A stretch of 64,000 nt of DNA. Source: Vibrio gelatinilyticus (lineage in GTDB: Bacteria > Pseudomonadota > Gammaproteobacteria > Enterobacterales > Vibrionaceae). The notes beneath the pieces are model-generated. The model ran no database searches. It was not told the origin of the DNA and saw only the letters and a list, made by a program, of their open reading frames with translations. Location: NCBI RefSeq assembly GCF_022836845.1, contig NZ_JAJNNZ010000010.1:1-64000 (forward strand), written 5' to 3'. The position numbers and the translations under genes were made by a program. Below are positions 9,171 to 18,150 of this stretch, piece by piece (positions within the stretch are counted from its first letter, which is position 1; the number at the start of each line of letters is the position of its first letter).

Positions 9171-10049
9171 CTATGCGTTATTCATTAAGCGAGGGATGGT
9201 TTCATCGCTTCTTAACGTTAGCACTTCACAGCCGGTCTTTGTCACCACAATGGTGTGTTCCCATTGCGCTGAGTTTTTGCCGTCGCCGGTGTACACAGTC
9301 CAATCGTCTTCGGCATCAATGCTACAGCCAAATTTACCGGCGTTAATCATCGGCTCTATGGTAAAGACCATCCCCTCTTTTAGGATGCGTCGGTCATTAT
9401 TTTTGTAATGGACCACTTGTGGCTCTTCGTGAAACTCAGAACCGATTCCATGACCACAGAAGTCTTTAACAATCGAGAACTTATTGCGTGGGTTTTTCTT
9501 GTTATTGCTCTTGATGAATTTCTCGATCTCAGTGCCGATAGCACCAACGGTAGAACCGGGTTTGACGGTTCTCATACCCAGATAAAGAGCTTCTTGGGCA
9601 ACCATGCATAGGCGCTTGTCTGCCGGAGAAACTTCCCCCACGAAGAACATTTTAGATGTGTCCCCATGATAGCCCTCAGGGCGAGTATCAAGCGGTGCAT
9701 TCTCTTCGTTAGGAATGATGACGGTAACATCGACGTTTACAATATCACCGTTTTTCAGTACAGCTGGTTTAAGCTTACCAGTTGTCCCCACTGAATCTTG
9801 CTCTGCAGGGATGCCGTGGCAGACAATATGGTTGATTGATGTACAGATGGACTTTGGATACCCATGATAGTCTAAAGGAGCTGAGTAAGCACCTTTGTCG
9901 CGAGTGTAGTCAGCACAAATCTTATCCAGCTCTTCGGTCGTCACCCCTTCTTTGACATGAGGTTCGATCATTTCTAGAAGTTCTGCTGCGAGCTTACCCG
10001 CAATACGCATACGTTCAATTTCAGCTTCAGTTTTGATTTTGATAGACAT
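9171..10049 (-). CDS. map: methionine aminopeptidase, type I
   Basis: Removes the initiator methionine from nascent proteins; a cytosolic dimetal enzyme. The five metal ligands are readable as Asp107, Asp130, His200, Glu232 and Glu264, with the substrate-contacting histidine in CHGIP (78). At 292 residues it is about 28 longer than the 264-residue E. coli enzyme. The extra residues fall in three loops: after HGIP (about 82-98), between the two metal aspartates (about 112-127) and before the ligand histidine (about 181-192). The core fold and all ligands are kept. It is divergent from rpsB, the usual gammaproteobacterial arrangement. Confidence 0.97.
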   Translation of the reverse strand: MSIKIKTEAEIERMRIAGKLAAELLEMIEPHVKEGVTTEELDKICADYTRDKGAYSAPLDYHGYPKSICTSINHIVCHGIPAEQDSVGTTGKLKPAVLKNGDIVNVDVTVIIPNEENAPLDTRPEGYHGDTSKMFFVGEVSPADKRLCMVAQEALYLGMRTVKPGSTVGAIGTEIEKFIKSNNKKNPRNKFSIVKDFCGHGIGSEFHEEPQVVHYKNNDRRILKEGMVFTIEPMINAGKFGCSIDAEDDWTVYTGDGKNSAQWEHTIVVTKTGCEVLTLRSDETIPRLMNNA

Positions 10050-10289
10050 TATATTCTCGACTCACTAATTTGACGCGTTATTTTAACAACCATAGAACGA
10101 AGCGCAACAAGAATAACTCTCGTTTCTAAGGCTAAAACGTTATGCACAAAGTTTGTGATGGTTTTACGTTTTCCCCTTTATTAATTGAACTTAAAACAGT
10201 TTTGGAAGAATTGCATTGTGAGCCGCTTAAAATCTGTGGACAAAATATAAGATAAATTGTGATTTCCCTAGCCATGAATGGTCAAAATA

Positions 10290-10305
10290 TGGTATAAAGC
10301 GCGCC
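10290..10305 (+). promoter_or_regulatory. rpsB promoter (extended -10, GC discriminator)
   Basis: TGgTATAAA is an extended -10 element (10290-10298), with no good -35. It is followed at once by GCGCGCC, a GC-rich discriminator of the type found at ribosomal promoters under stringent control. Predicted transcription start is near 10305, giving a leader of about 180 bases. It lies in the 438-base gap between map and rpsB; the map-proximal half shows no clear feature. Confidence 0.6.
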
Positions 10306-10381
10306 GGAATATCGACTCATTATCTTCAGTTTTGGCGATGTGAGTTGAGTTCCACTTACTTTATTTCTTTAAATCACACAC

Positions 10382-10487
10382 ATTCCGACACATGTTCCGG
10401 GGTGCTTAGAAGTCAGCCTAATTACGCTTTCTTGCTGAGTCGGACACATGGGGGATGTGGAGGCCTAACCCCATAGAGGATTTTAAA
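10382..10487 (+). promoter_or_regulatory. structured rpsB mRNA leader (probable S2-binding autoregulatory site)
   Basis: The leader can fold. TCCGAC (10384-10389) pairs with GTCGGA (10439-10444), and ATGGGG (10448-10453) pairs with CCCCAT (10469-10474) immediately before the AGAGGA ribosome-binding site at 10475-10480. In gammaproteobacteria, S2 represses rpsB-tsf translation through a leader element in this position. Seen: the complementary segments. Known: S2 autoregulation of rpsB-tsf in E. coli. Inferred: that this is the Vibrio version. Confidence 0.55.
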
Positions 10488-11219
10488 ATGGCAACTGTAT
10501 CAATGCGCGATATGCTTAAAGCTGGTGTTCACTTCGGTCACCAAACTCGTTACTGGAACCCAAAAATGAAGCCGTTCATTTTTGGCGCTCGTAACAAAGT
10601 ACATATCATCAACCTAGAAAAAACTGTACCTATGTTCAACGACGCTCTAGCTGAAATTGCTAAAGTTGGCGAGAAGAAAGGTAAAGTTCTATTTGTTGGT
10701 ACTAAGCGCGCTGCATCTGAAGCTGTTAAAGAAGCTGCTATCAACAGCAACCAGTACTACGTAAACAACCGTTGGTTGGGTGGTATGCTAACGAACTACA
10801 AAACAGTTCGTCAGTCTATCAAGCGTCTAAAAGAACTTGAAGCACAAGCTCAAGATGGTACTTTCGAGAAACTAACTAAGAAAGAAGCTCTAATGCGCAC
10901 TCGCGAAATGGAGAAGCTTGAGAAGTCTCTTGGTGGTATCAAGAACATGGGCGGCCTACCAGACGCTCTATTCGTAATCGACGCTGATCACGAGCACATT
11001 GCTGTTAAAGAAGCAAACAACCTAGGTATCCCAGTTTACGCTGTAGTAGATACTAACTCTAACCCAGACGGCGTTGATTACATCATCCCAGGTAACGATG
11101 ATGCAATCCGTGCAGTACAACTGTACCTGAACGCTGCAGCTGACGCGGTTAAAGAAGGTCGCAACAAAGACGCTGTTGTTGTAACTGACAAAGACGGCTT
11201 TGTTGAAGAAGCTGAATAA
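10488..11219 (+). CDS. rpsB: 30S ribosomal protein S2
   Basis: Small-subunit ribosomal protein, 243 residues. The family blocks are clear: [22 protein letters not shown] at the N terminus, [30 protein letters not shown] and the C-terminal [27 protein letters not shown]. The open frame extends 11 codons upstream, but ATG at 10488 follows AGAGGA and gives the canonical N terminus MATVSMRDM. Codon choice is strongly biased, as for a highly expressed gene. tsf follows in the same operon. Confidence 0.98.
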   Translation: MATVSMRDMLKAGVHFGHQTRYWNPKMKPFIFGARNKVHIINLEKTVPMFNDALAEIAKVGEKKGKVLFVGTKRAASEAVKEAAINSNQYYVNNRWLGGMLTNYKTVRQSIKRLKELEAQAQDGTFEKLTKKEALMRTREMEKLEKSLGGIKNMGGLPDALFVIDADHEHIAVKEANNLGIPVYAVVDTNSNPDGVDYIIPGNDDAIRAVQLYLNAAADAVKEGRNKDAVVVTDKDGFVEEAE

Positions 11220-11236
11220 TAGCAGCTCTGAGACGA

Positions 11237-11275
11237 ACTTAGTTTTGATGAAACCTAGTTTTAAGTAAACTAAGT
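11237..11275 (+). repeat. inverted repeat in the rpsB-tsf spacer
   Basis: ACTTAGTTT (11237-11245) and AAACTAAGT (11267-11275) are complementary 9-mers. Variants of the same word (CCTAGTTTT at 11254, CCTAGTTTA near 11317) recur in the spacer. It may form an mRNA stem that insulates the two cistrons. Function is unknown. Confidence 0.4.
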
Positions 11276-11284
11276 CATAGCATA

Positions 11285-11315
11285 CAGGGGCCGACATATT
11301 GAGCCCCTGAATTTT
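11285..11315 (+). terminator. weak intercistronic hairpin/attenuator between rpsB and tsf
   Basis: CAGGGGC (11285-11291) pairs with GCCCCTG (11303-11309), followed by only AATTTTA. The short U-tract suggests partial termination or an RNA-stability element rather than a full stop, so rpsB and tsf probably remain one operon. Confidence 0.5.
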
Positions 11316-11346
11316 ACCTAGTTTAGAACCAACTGAGGAATAGAGA

Positions 11347-12192
11347 ATGGCAACTGTAACTGCTGCTCTAGTAAAAGAACTTCGTGAACGCACAGCTGCG
11401 GGCATGATGGAATGTAAAAAAGCGCTTGTTGCTGCTGAAGGCGATATCGAGCTAGCAATTGAGAACATGCGTAAATCTGGCGCAGCGAAAGCAGCTAAAA
11501 AAGCGGGCAACGTTGCTGCTGAAGGCACTATCGTTATCAAAGAAGAAGCAGGCGTTGCCGCTCTTCTTGAAGTAAACTGCCAAACTGATTTCGTAGCAAA
11601 AGATGCAGGTTTCCTAGCATTTGCTAACGAAGTAGCGGACGCTGCTCTAGCAGAGCGCCTAGACATCGCTGCACTTCAAGCTAAGTTTGAAGAAGCACGT
11701 ATTGCGCTAGTTACTAAGATTGGCGAAAACATCAGCATCCGTCGCGTTGAGTTCGTTGAAGGTGTTGCACTAGCTTCTTACCGCCACGGTGAGAAAATCG
11801 GTGTAGTTGTTGCTGGTGAAGGCGAAGCTGAAACACTTAAGCATGTTGCAATGCACGTTGCTGCGTCTAAGCCAGATTACTTGAACCCAGCTGACGTTCC
11901 TGCTGACGTAGTAGAAAAAGAAAAAGCTGTTCAAGTTGAAATCGCTATGAACGAAGGCAAGCCAGCTGAAATCGCTGAGAAGATGGTTGTTGGCCGCATG
12001 AAGAAATTCACGGGCGAAATCTCTCTAACAGGTCAAGCTTTCATCATGGAACCTAAGAAAACTGTTGGCGATATTCTTAAAGAAAGAAGCGCTTCAGTAA
12101 CTAACTTCGTACGTTTAGAAGTTGGTGAAGGTATCGAGAAAGCGGCTGAAATGAGCTTCGCTGACGAAGTTGCAGCGGTACAAAAAGGTTAA
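11347..12192 (+). CDS. tsf: elongation factor Ts
   Basis: Guanine-nucleotide exchange factor for EF-Tu in translation elongation. The N-terminal UBA-like domain has [17 protein letters not shown] at residues ~10-27, including the TDFV-containing core ([10 protein letters not shown] near 77-86) that contacts EF-Tu. The length of 281 residues is normal (283 in E. coli), and the dimerisation/coiled-coil part follows. GAGGAATAGAG precedes the ATG. It shares the highly expressed codon bias of rpsB. A large antisense open frame over its 5' end is a shadow of this bias. Confidence 0.98.
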   Translation: MATVTAALVKELRERTAAGMMECKKALVAAEGDIELAIENMRKSGAAKAAKKAGNVAAEGTIVIKEEAGVAALLEVNCQTDFVAKDAGFLAFANEVADAALAERLDIAALQAKFEEARIALVTKIGENISIRRVEFVEGVALASYRHGEKIGVVVAGEGEAETLKHVAMHVAASKPDYLNPADVPADVVEKEKAVQVEIAMNEGKPAEIAEKMVVGRMKKFTGEISLTGQAFIMEPKKTVGDILKERSASVTNFVRLEVGEGIEKAAEMSFADEVAAVQKG

Positions 12193-12213
12193 TCCTTGAT
12201 GTGACGCTAAGAT

Positions 12214-12246
12214 AAAGACCGTGGCCAAGGCTACGGTCTTTTTACG
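12214..12246 (+). terminator. Terminator of rpsB-tsf
   Basis: AAAGACCGT (12214-12222) and ACGGTCTTT (12233-12241) form a stem with a 10-base loop and end in a T-run. It closes the rpsB-tsf unit before pyrH. Confidence 0.85.
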
Positions 12247-12413
12247 ACTAGGCTATAGAACACTTTTTAGCCGTCATGTTTTCAGATTTGTGAAGCAGCG
12301 ATTTGATTTACCTTTGAGTCGCACAATACTACTAGTTGCGGAATAACCTTAGTGGTATTACAAAGTCTCAAAACATGACTGTTAATCAAAACTCTCTTTG
12401 GAAGGTAAACTCC

Positions 12414-13145
12414 ATGACAACGAACCCAAAACCTGCATATCAACGTATTTTGTTAAAACTTAGTGGTGAAGCGCTTCAAGGCGAGGAAGGTTTTGGTATC
12501 GACCCGACTGTTCTTGACCGTATGGCTCAAGAAATAAAAGAACTGGTTGAACTGGGTGTTCAAGTGGGTGTGGTCATCGGTGGTGGTAACCTATTCCGTG
12601 GCGCTGGCCTTGCTCAAGCAGGTATGAACCGCGTTGTTGGTGACCACATGGGTATGCTTGCTACGGTAATGAATGGCTTAGCAATGCGTGATGCGTTGCA
12701 CCGTGCGTACGTCAACGCGCGCGTGATGTCTGCAATTCCACTTAAAGGTGTTTGCGACGATTACAACTGGGCAGACGCGATTAGCCAACTTCGTCAAGGA
12801 CGTGTTGTTATTTTCTCGGCAGGAACAGGTAACCCGTTCTTCACTACCGATTCTGCAGCATGCCTCCGTGGTATCGAAATTGAAGCGGACGTTGTTCTTA
12901 AAGCCACAAAAGTTGACGGTGTCTTCAATGCTGATCCTGTCTCTAACCCAGATGCTGAATTGTATGATAAGCTTTCATACAACACCGTATTAGATAATGA
13001 ACTAAAAGTTATGGACCTTGCGGCGTTTACCCTAGCTCGTGATCACAAAATGCCAATTCGTGTGTTTAACATGAATAAACCTGGCGCGTTACGTCGAGTA
13101 GTAATGGGTGAAGCTGAAGGTACTTTGATTTATGATTGCGAGTAA
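12414..13145 (+). CDS. pyrH: UMP kinase (uridylate kinase)
   Basis: Phosphorylates UMP to UDP in pyrimidine nucleotide synthesis; a hexameric enzyme of the amino-acid kinase fold, unrelated to eukaryotic UMP/CMP kinases. Visible motifs are [12 protein letters not shown] at the N terminus, [26 protein letters not shown] and the C-terminal [20 protein letters not shown]. The frame is open for 26 codons upstream, but ATG at 12414 gives the canonical ~243-residue protein. It is followed by frr, as in E. coli. Confidence 0.97.
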   Translation: MTTNPKPAYQRILLKLSGEALQGEEGFGIDPTVLDRMAQEIKELVELGVQVGVVIGGGNLFRGAGLAQAGMNRVVGDHMGMLATVMNGLAMRDALHRAYVNARVMSAIPLKGVCDDYNWADAISQLRQGRVVIFSAGTGNPFFTTDSAACLRGIEIEADVVLKATKVDGVFNADPVSNPDAELYDKLSYNTVLDNELKVMDLAAFTLARDHKMPIRVFNMNKPGALRRVVMGEAEGTLIYDCE

Positions 13146-13184
13146 TTGTTCATAACTTCTGAACGTTTACAGCAACAGTTATAC

Positions 13185-13208
13185 CCAAAGCGCATTGACG
13201 CGCTTTGG
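13185..13208 (+). repeat. perfect hairpin between pyrH and frr
   Basis: CCAAAGCGC and GCGCTTTGG flank a 6-base loop (ATTGAC). The stem has 9 perfect pairs but no T-run follows, so it is more likely an mRNA-stabilising or pausing hairpin than a terminator. It sits 25 bases before the frr start. Confidence 0.6.
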
Positions 13209-13232
13209 TCTGAAATATATTAAGGTGACATT

Positions 13233-13790
13233 GTGATTAATGAAATCAAACAAGATGCGCAAGAGCGCATGGCAAAAAGTGTAGAAGCGCTTAAAAACAA
13301 CCTTTCTAAAATCCGTACGGGTCGTGCTCACCCAAGTCTTCTATCTGGTATTTCGGTAGAGTACTACGGTACGCCAACGCCGTTAAACCAAGTAGGTAAC
13401 GTGATTGCTGAAGACGCGCGTACATTGGCCATCACGGTATTTGACAAAGAGTTAACTCCAAAAGTTGAAAAAGCGATCATGATGTCAGATTTGGGTCTAA
13501 ACCCAATGTCTGCAGGTACGGTGATTCGTGTACCACTTCCACCGCTAACAGAAGAGCGTCGTAAAGACCTAGTTAAAATCGTTCGTGGTGAAGCTGAAGG
13601 TGGCCGTGTTGCTATTCGTAATATTCGTCGTGATGCAAACAACGATCTCAAAGCGTTACTGAAAGATAAAGAAATCTCAGAAGACGAAGATCGTAAAGCA
13701 CAAGACGAAATTCAAAAGCTAACAGACGTGGCAGTTAAAGACGTTGATGATGTATTGGCTGCAAAAGAAAAAGAGTTGATGGAAGTTTAA
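13233..13790 (+). CDS. frr: ribosome recycling factor
   Basis: With EF-G it splits post-termination ribosomes for reuse. The 185-residue length is exact for the family. Conserved blocks are [49 protein letters not shown] and [16 protein letters not shown]. It starts with GTG at 13233, preceded by AAGGTG. There is no in-frame ATG nearby that would preserve the conserved N terminus, so the non-AUG start is well supported. Confidence 0.97.
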   Translation: MINEIKQDAQERMAKSVEALKNNLSKIRTGRAHPSLLSGISVEYYGTPTPLNQVGNVIAEDARTLAITVFDKELTPKVEKAIMMSDLGLNPMSAGTVIRVPLPPLTEERRKDLVKIVRGEAEGGRVAIRNIRRDANNDLKALLKDKEISEDEDRKAQDEIQKLTDVAVKDVDDVLAAKEKELMEV

Positions 13791-13812
13791 TCATCCATTG
13801 GCTTAATCGAAG

Positions 13813-13841
13813 AAGCGCTGTCGCCGTACAGCGCTTTTTTA
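13813..13841 (+). terminator. Terminator of pyrH-frr
   Basis: AAGCGCTGT-CGCCGT-ACAGCGCTT stem-loop followed by TTTT. Only about 40 bases separate it from uppS, so uppS must have a promoter that overlaps this region or depends on read-through. Confidence 0.88.
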
Positions 13842-13879
13842 TGCTATTCTAATTCCCCCGAAATAAATATAACTCTCAT

Positions 13880-14635
13880 ATGCAAAACTCCCAGACCCTC
13901 AACGAATCTCTTCCTAAACATATTGCCGTTATAATGGATGGCAATGGTCGCTGGGCAAAATCTCGTGGCAAGCCGAGAGTTTTTGGTCATAAAAGAGGCG
14001 TCGCTGCGGTTCGTAAAACGATTACGACTGCGGCAAGGTTACATATCAAAGCGATAACCTTGTTTGCGTTTAGCAGTGAAAACTGGCGTCGACCTGAAGA
14101 GGAAGTTGGACTATTGATGGAGCTTTTTATCACGGTACTTACGAGTGAAGTAAAAAAGCTGCATAAGAATAACCTACGTTTGCGAGTCATTGGAGATAAG
14201 TCTCGTTTTAATGATCGACTACAGCAGAAAATTGCAGAAGCAGAAGAGCTAACTTCTGAAAATACTGGTATGGTGATCAACATTGCCGCTAACTATGGTG
14301 GCAAGTGGGACATTACTCAAGCCGTTCAGAAAGTCGCGAGTCGAGTCGCAAGTGGTGATATCACACCACAAGATATTGAAGAGCAAACCATTGCACAATA
14401 TCTTACTATGTCAGATTTAGATGATGTCGATCTACTTATCCGCACCAGTGGAGAGTGTCGCATTAGCAATTTTATGCTTTGGCAGATGGCTTACGCCGAG
14501 ATGTACTTTACGGAAGAGCATTGGCCAGAGTTTAACGAAGATAGCTTAGTTAAAGCTATTGCTTGGTTTATGAATCGAGAGCGACGTTTTGGTTGCACTG
14601 GAGAGCAAATAAAAGCTCTAATGGAAGAGAACTAA
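13880..14635 (+). CDS. uppS: undecaprenyl diphosphate synthase (cis-prenyltransferase)
   Basis: Condenses isopentenyl diphosphate units onto farnesyl diphosphate to make the C55 lipid carrier for peptidoglycan and O-antigen. The family signature is [19 protein letters not shown] at residues ~18-36, followed by [13 protein letters not shown]. The late motif is [19 protein letters not shown]; the E. coli enzyme has His where this one has Cys in GE-C-RISN, a position that varies in the family. The length of 251 residues is normal. cdsA begins 12 bases later. Confidence 0.97.
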   Translation: MQNSQTLNESLPKHIAVIMDGNGRWAKSRGKPRVFGHKRGVAAVRKTITTAARLHIKAITLFAFSSENWRRPEEEVGLLMELFITVLTSEVKKLHKNNLRLRVIGDKSRFNDRLQQKIAEAEELTSENTGMVINIAANYGGKWDITQAVQKVASRVASGDITPQDIEEQTIAQYLTMSDLDDVDLLIRTSGECRISNFMLWQMAYAEMYFTEEHWPEFNEDSLVKAIAWFMNRERRFGCTGEQIKALMEEN

Positions 14636-14647
14636 GGACAAAACGTT

Positions 14648-15490
14648 TTGAAACAAAGAATTATCACAGCATTGATTTTGGCACCACTCGTCATTTTGGG
14701 GATTTTCTGTCTCCCATTGCCATGGTTTATGTTGTTTATAGCAGCGGTCACTTTTATTGGTTTTTGGGAATGGACCCAATTTACAGATAGCACTTCGCGA
14801 ATGATGGGGCTACTCCCAGCTATTGTTGTTGCCGCAGCGAGTGCGCTGGTGATCCCTTTTGATACTATTTCATTGAATTTGGTTGATTCGATTCATATAG
14901 AGGTGTTAGGGATCGGTACGGGCTGGTGGATTTTAGCCAGCGGATTAGCATTAAGTTTCCCTAAGTCTTCTGTATTATGGAAAAACTCAAAGGTTCTACG
15001 ACACACGTTTGGCATGCTAACACTGATACCTTTTTTCTGGAGTATCGTGATTTTACGTGCGCAGTATATTGATATTAATGAGTATTACGGCGCCAAACTT
15101 GTGATGTTCGTTTGTCTGATTGTCTGGGCTGCAGACAGCGGAGCTTACTTTGCGGGTAAGAGCTTTGGTAAACGCAAAATGGCACCGAATGTTAGCCCAA
15201 ATAAGACCATTGAAGGTTTAATTGGGGGGATCATTGCTGCCCTGTTTGTAGCATGGCTTGCTGCAACTTGGTTTGAGTTAGAGTTTAGCAATACCCCTGT
15301 AATGATTGCTATCACGCTGGTTACAGTGGTTATATCCGTGCTCGGCGATCTCGTTGAAAGTATGTTTAAGCGAGTATCAAAAATTAAAGACAGCAGTAAT
15401 ATCATCCCAGGCCACGGTGGCGTGCTCGACAGAATTGATAGCTTAACTGCCGCATTCCCAGTATTTGCGCTCCTTTATCTCGTTTTCTAA
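14648..15490 (+). CDS. cdsA: phosphatidate cytidylyltransferase (CDP-diglyceride synthase)
   Basis: Integral inner-membrane enzyme making CDP-diacylglycerol from phosphatidic acid and CTP, the branch-point precursor of phospholipids. It has about 8 hydrophobic segments and ends with the CDS signature (MFKRVSKIKDSSNIIPGHGG, then DRIDS). The start is TTG at 14648, nine bases after AAGGA. The next in-frame ATG would remove the first membrane segment, so TTG is well supported. It is tightly linked to uppS. Confidence 0.95.
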   Translation: MKQRIITALILAPLVILGIFCLPLPWFMLFIAAVTFIGFWEWTQFTDSTSRMMGLLPAIVVAAASALVIPFDTISLNLVDSIHIEVLGIGTGWWILASGLALSFPKSSVLWKNSKVLRHTFGMLTLIPFFWSIVILRAQYIDINEYYGAKLVMFVCLIVWAADSGAYFAGKSFGKRKMAPNVSPNKTIEGLIGGIIAALFVAWLAATWFELEFSNTPVMIAITLVTVVISVLGDLVESMFKRVSKIKDSSNIIPGHGGVLDRIDSLTAAFPVFALLYLVF

Positions 15491-15492
15491 TA

Positions 15493-15512
15493 GAGGGCAG
15501 CATGCTGCCCTC
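15493..15512. repeat. 20-bp perfect palindrome between cdsA and dxr
   Basis: GAGGGCAGCATGCTGCCCTC begins two bases past the cdsA stop codon and ends 26 bases before dxr. No T-run follows, so it is probably an mRNA hairpin inside the operon or a protein-binding dyad, not a full terminator. Confidence 0.6.
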
Positions 15513-15538
15513 ATGTATTCTATTTCGGTTGTGAAAGA

Positions 15539-16747
15539 ATGAGAAACCTTACCATCTTAGGCGCAACGGGCTCGATCGGTGCAAGTACACTTAAAGTAGT
15601 CACTCAGAACCCGTCCTCTTTTTCGATTTATGCTCTAGTAGCAGGCACCAATGCGTCAAAAATGGCGTCACTTTGTTTGCAGTGGAAACCGAAATTCGCG
15701 GTAATGGCGACAGAATCTGCAGCCAAAGAATTGCGTCTACACCTTGCTAATGAGAAAAGCTCGACTCAAGTGATGTCAGGCGTTAAAGCCATGTGTGATG
15801 TTTGCGCAAGCAACGATGTTGATATGGTGATGGCTGCTATTGTTGGCGCTGCAGGCCTGATGCCGACTATCGCAGCGGTTGAAGCAGGTAAGCGTGTGTT
15901 ACTGGCAAACAAAGAGGCGCTGGTGATGTCTGGCCAGCTTTTTGTCGATGCTGTTAGCAAAAGCGGTGCAGAGTTGCTTCCCGTTGATAGCGAACACAAT
16001 GCCATTTTTCAATGTCTACCTGAGCCAGTTCAAACCAGTCTCGGTTGGTGTGATATTGAAGCTTCTGGTGTGAGCGAAATTCTTCTAACTGGTTCTGGTG
16101 GACCCTTTCGCTATACCGATGTGGCGCAGTTGCCTGCTGTGACACCCGAGCAAGCTATCGCACACCCTAATTGGTCTATGGGGCCGAAGATTTCAGTCGA
16201 CTCAGCAACTATGATGAATAAGGGACTTGAATACATCGAAGCTAAATGGCTTTTTAATACTAAGCCAGAGCAGCTTAAGGTTATTGTTCACCCCCAATCG
16301 GTCATCCACTCGATGGTTCAGTATCGCGATGGGTCCGTCTTAGCTCAAATGGGACAGCCAGACATGGCAACACCAATTGCGTTATCGATGTCATACCCCG
16401 AGCGAATTGATGCTGGCGTTGCGCCACTTGATTTTAGAAAAGTGGGTGAATTAACATTCTTAGAACCTGACTTCAATCGTTATCCATGTCTCGATCTTGC
16501 GATTCAGGCTTGTTATGAAGGCCAGCATGCAACAACGGCGATTAATGCGGCAAATGAAATTGCCGTTGAGGCATTCCTAAAACAGCAAATTAAATTTACA
16601 GATATTTCCTTGGTAAATGAACTGACACTGTCTAAGGTATGCGCATCAAATGAATTTAACTCTATTGATAGCTTGGAAACCATTCTTGAGCTAGATAGAA
16701 TGGCGCGAGCATACGCGATAGATAGAGTACGAGAACGATTATTATGA
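15539..16747 (+). CDS. dxr: 1-deoxy-D-xylulose 5-phosphate reductoisomerase
   Basis: Second step of the MEP isoprenoid pathway, making 2-C-methyl-D-erythritol 4-phosphate with NADPH. The NADPH-binding motif [11 protein letters not shown] is at residues ~7-17. The metal and substrate site is in [15 protein letters not shown] (around 145-160), and LLTGSGGPF and [11 protein letters not shown] follow. Its 402 residues are normal (398 in E. coli). It supplies precursors for UppS two genes upstream. The 3' end overlaps rseP by four bases (ATGA). Confidence 0.97.
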   Translation: MRNLTILGATGSIGASTLKVVTQNPSSFSIYALVAGTNASKMASLCLQWKPKFAVMATESAAKELRLHLANEKSSTQVMSGVKAMCDVCASNDVDMVMAAIVGAAGLMPTIAAVEAGKRVLLANKEALVMSGQLFVDAVSKSGAELLPVDSEHNAIFQCLPEPVQTSLGWCDIEASGVSEILLTGSGGPFRYTDVAQLPAVTPEQAIAHPNWSMGPKISVDSATMMNKGLEYIEAKWLFNTKPEQLKVIVHPQSVIHSMVQYRDGSVLAQMGQPDMATPIALSMSYPERIDAGVAPLDFRKVGELTFLEPDFNRYPCLDLAIQACYEGQHATTAINAANEIAVEAFLKQQIKFTDISLVNELTLSKVCASNEFNSIDSLETILELDRMARAYAIDRVRERLL

Positions 16748-18102
16748 TCGATATACTTTGGAATTTTGCATCATTCATTGTTGCATTAGGGATCTTGGTT
16801 GCAGTCCATGAATATGGTCACTTTTGGGTCGCTCGTAAGTGTGGCGTCCATGTTGAGAAGTTTTCGATAGGATTTGGTCGCTCTATCTGGTCCAGAGTTG
16901 GTCAAGATGGCACGGAGTACAGTGTGTCTATGATTCCGCTTGGCGGCTATGTAAAGATGCTCGACAGCCGTGTCGATGACGTTGCTGAACAAGATATGCG
17001 CTACACTTTTGACAAGAAGTCACTGTGGAAGCGTACTGCCATCGTGGGTGCCGGACCGGCTTTTAATTTCTTATTTGCCATCGTCGCTTATTGGTTGGTT
17101 TTCTTAATCGGTATTCCAGCCGTCAAACCTGTCGTTGGCGAAATTGCCCCGCAATCCATTGCTGCCGAAGCGGGGCTGCAAGAAGGAATGCAAATTACCT
17201 CCATTGCAGGGCAAAGTACTTTAGATTGGGATTCGGTCAACCTCGGGTTCGTTAAGCACATTGGTGAATCACAGATGGAAGTCACGGTTTCATCTGAAGA
17301 ACAAATAGGAACGGATAAGAAACTCACATTTGACCTACAAAATTGGAACTTTGACCCAGAATTAGAGTCTCCAATGGTGGCATTAGGTTTTAAACCATAC
17401 ACACCTGAAATCAAAACTATCTTGGACACGATTGCTGATGATGGTGCAGGAGCCGCTGCTGGATTAATGGCAGGGGATCGCATTGTACAGATTAACGACC
17501 AAGAGATTACACAATGGCAGCAAGTGGTGGATGTGATTCAGGTTCACCCTGAGCAGCCGATAACGATTATGGTTGAGCGTTCTGGTCAATCTTTGACTAT
17601 CGTGATGACGCCTAACGCACGCCAACTTAAGAATGGAACCACCATTGGGTTTGCGGGGATTGCTCCTCAGATCTCAGAATGGCCGGAAAGTTATCGATTT
17701 GAGCTGCAATATGGTGTATTTGAATCGGTAGGCAAAGCCATAGACAAGACAGGGCAGATTATTTCACTGACCATCAGCATGCTGAAAAAGCTGATTGTTG
17801 GCGATGTCGGCCTAAATAATTTAAGTGGACCTATATCGATAGCGAAAGGTGCTGGAGCAACCGCTGATTACGGTTTGGTGTATTTTTTAGGTTTTCTCGC
17901 TCTGATCAGTGTAAACCTGGGCATTATCAACCTAGTTCCGTTACCTATGTTAGACGGTGGGCACTTACTCTTTTTTGCGATTGAGGCTGTTATTCGACGC
18001 CCAGTACCCGAAAAAGTACAAGAAATGGGATATCGCATTGGAGGAGCAATCATTTTCTCCCTGATGCTGATTGCAATATTTAACGACTTTACACGCCTTT
18101 GA
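16744..18102 (+). CDS. rseP: RIP zinc metalloprotease RseP
   Basis: Site-2 intramembrane protease that completes cleavage of the anti-sigma factor RseA and releases sigma-E; it also clears signal peptides. The zinc motif HEYGH is at residues 22-26 within the first membrane segment. Two PDZ domains follow (about 115-200 and 210-295), and the third ligand lies in [13 protein letters not shown] near 400. The 452 residues and about four membrane segments are typical. Its ATG overlaps the dxr stop, indicating translational coupling. It directly precedes bamA, whose folding stress triggers the same pathway. Confidence 0.97.
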   Translation: MIDILWNFASFIVALGILVAVHEYGHFWVARKCGVHVEKFSIGFGRSIWSRVGQDGTEYSVSMIPLGGYVKMLDSRVDDVAEQDMRYTFDKKSLWKRTAIVGAGPAFNFLFAIVAYWLVFLIGIPAVKPVVGEIAPQSIAAEAGLQEGMQITSIAGQSTLDWDSVNLGFVKHIGESQMEVTVSSEEQIGTDKKLTFDLQNWNFDPELESPMVALGFKPYTPEIKTILDTIADDGAGAAAGLMAGDRIVQINDQEITQWQQVVDVIQVHPEQPITIMVERSGQSLTIVMTPNARQLKNGTTIGFAGIAPQISEWPESYRFELQYGVFESVGKAIDKTGQIISLTISMLKKLIVGDVGLNNLSGPISIAKGAGATADYGLVYFLGFLALISVNLGIINLVPLPMLDGGHLLFFAIEAVIRRPVPEKVQEMGYRIGGAIIFSLMLIAIFNDFTRL

Positions 18103-18150
18103 TATCAGAAATTTAGGCTTTAGTATTAGCAAGGAATAATTAGAGCAGGT

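Noticed and set aside
11022..11666. Long antisense open frame (214 codons) across the rpsB end and tsf start
   Set aside because: It lies opposite two highly expressed genes with strong codon bias, which creates stop-free antisense frames. It has no ribosome-binding site or recognisable domain, and its composition is that of a shadow.
12336..12413. N-terminal extension of pyrH by 26 codons
   Set aside because: Conserved UMP kinase sequence starts soon after the ATG at 12414; the extension covers the likely leader.
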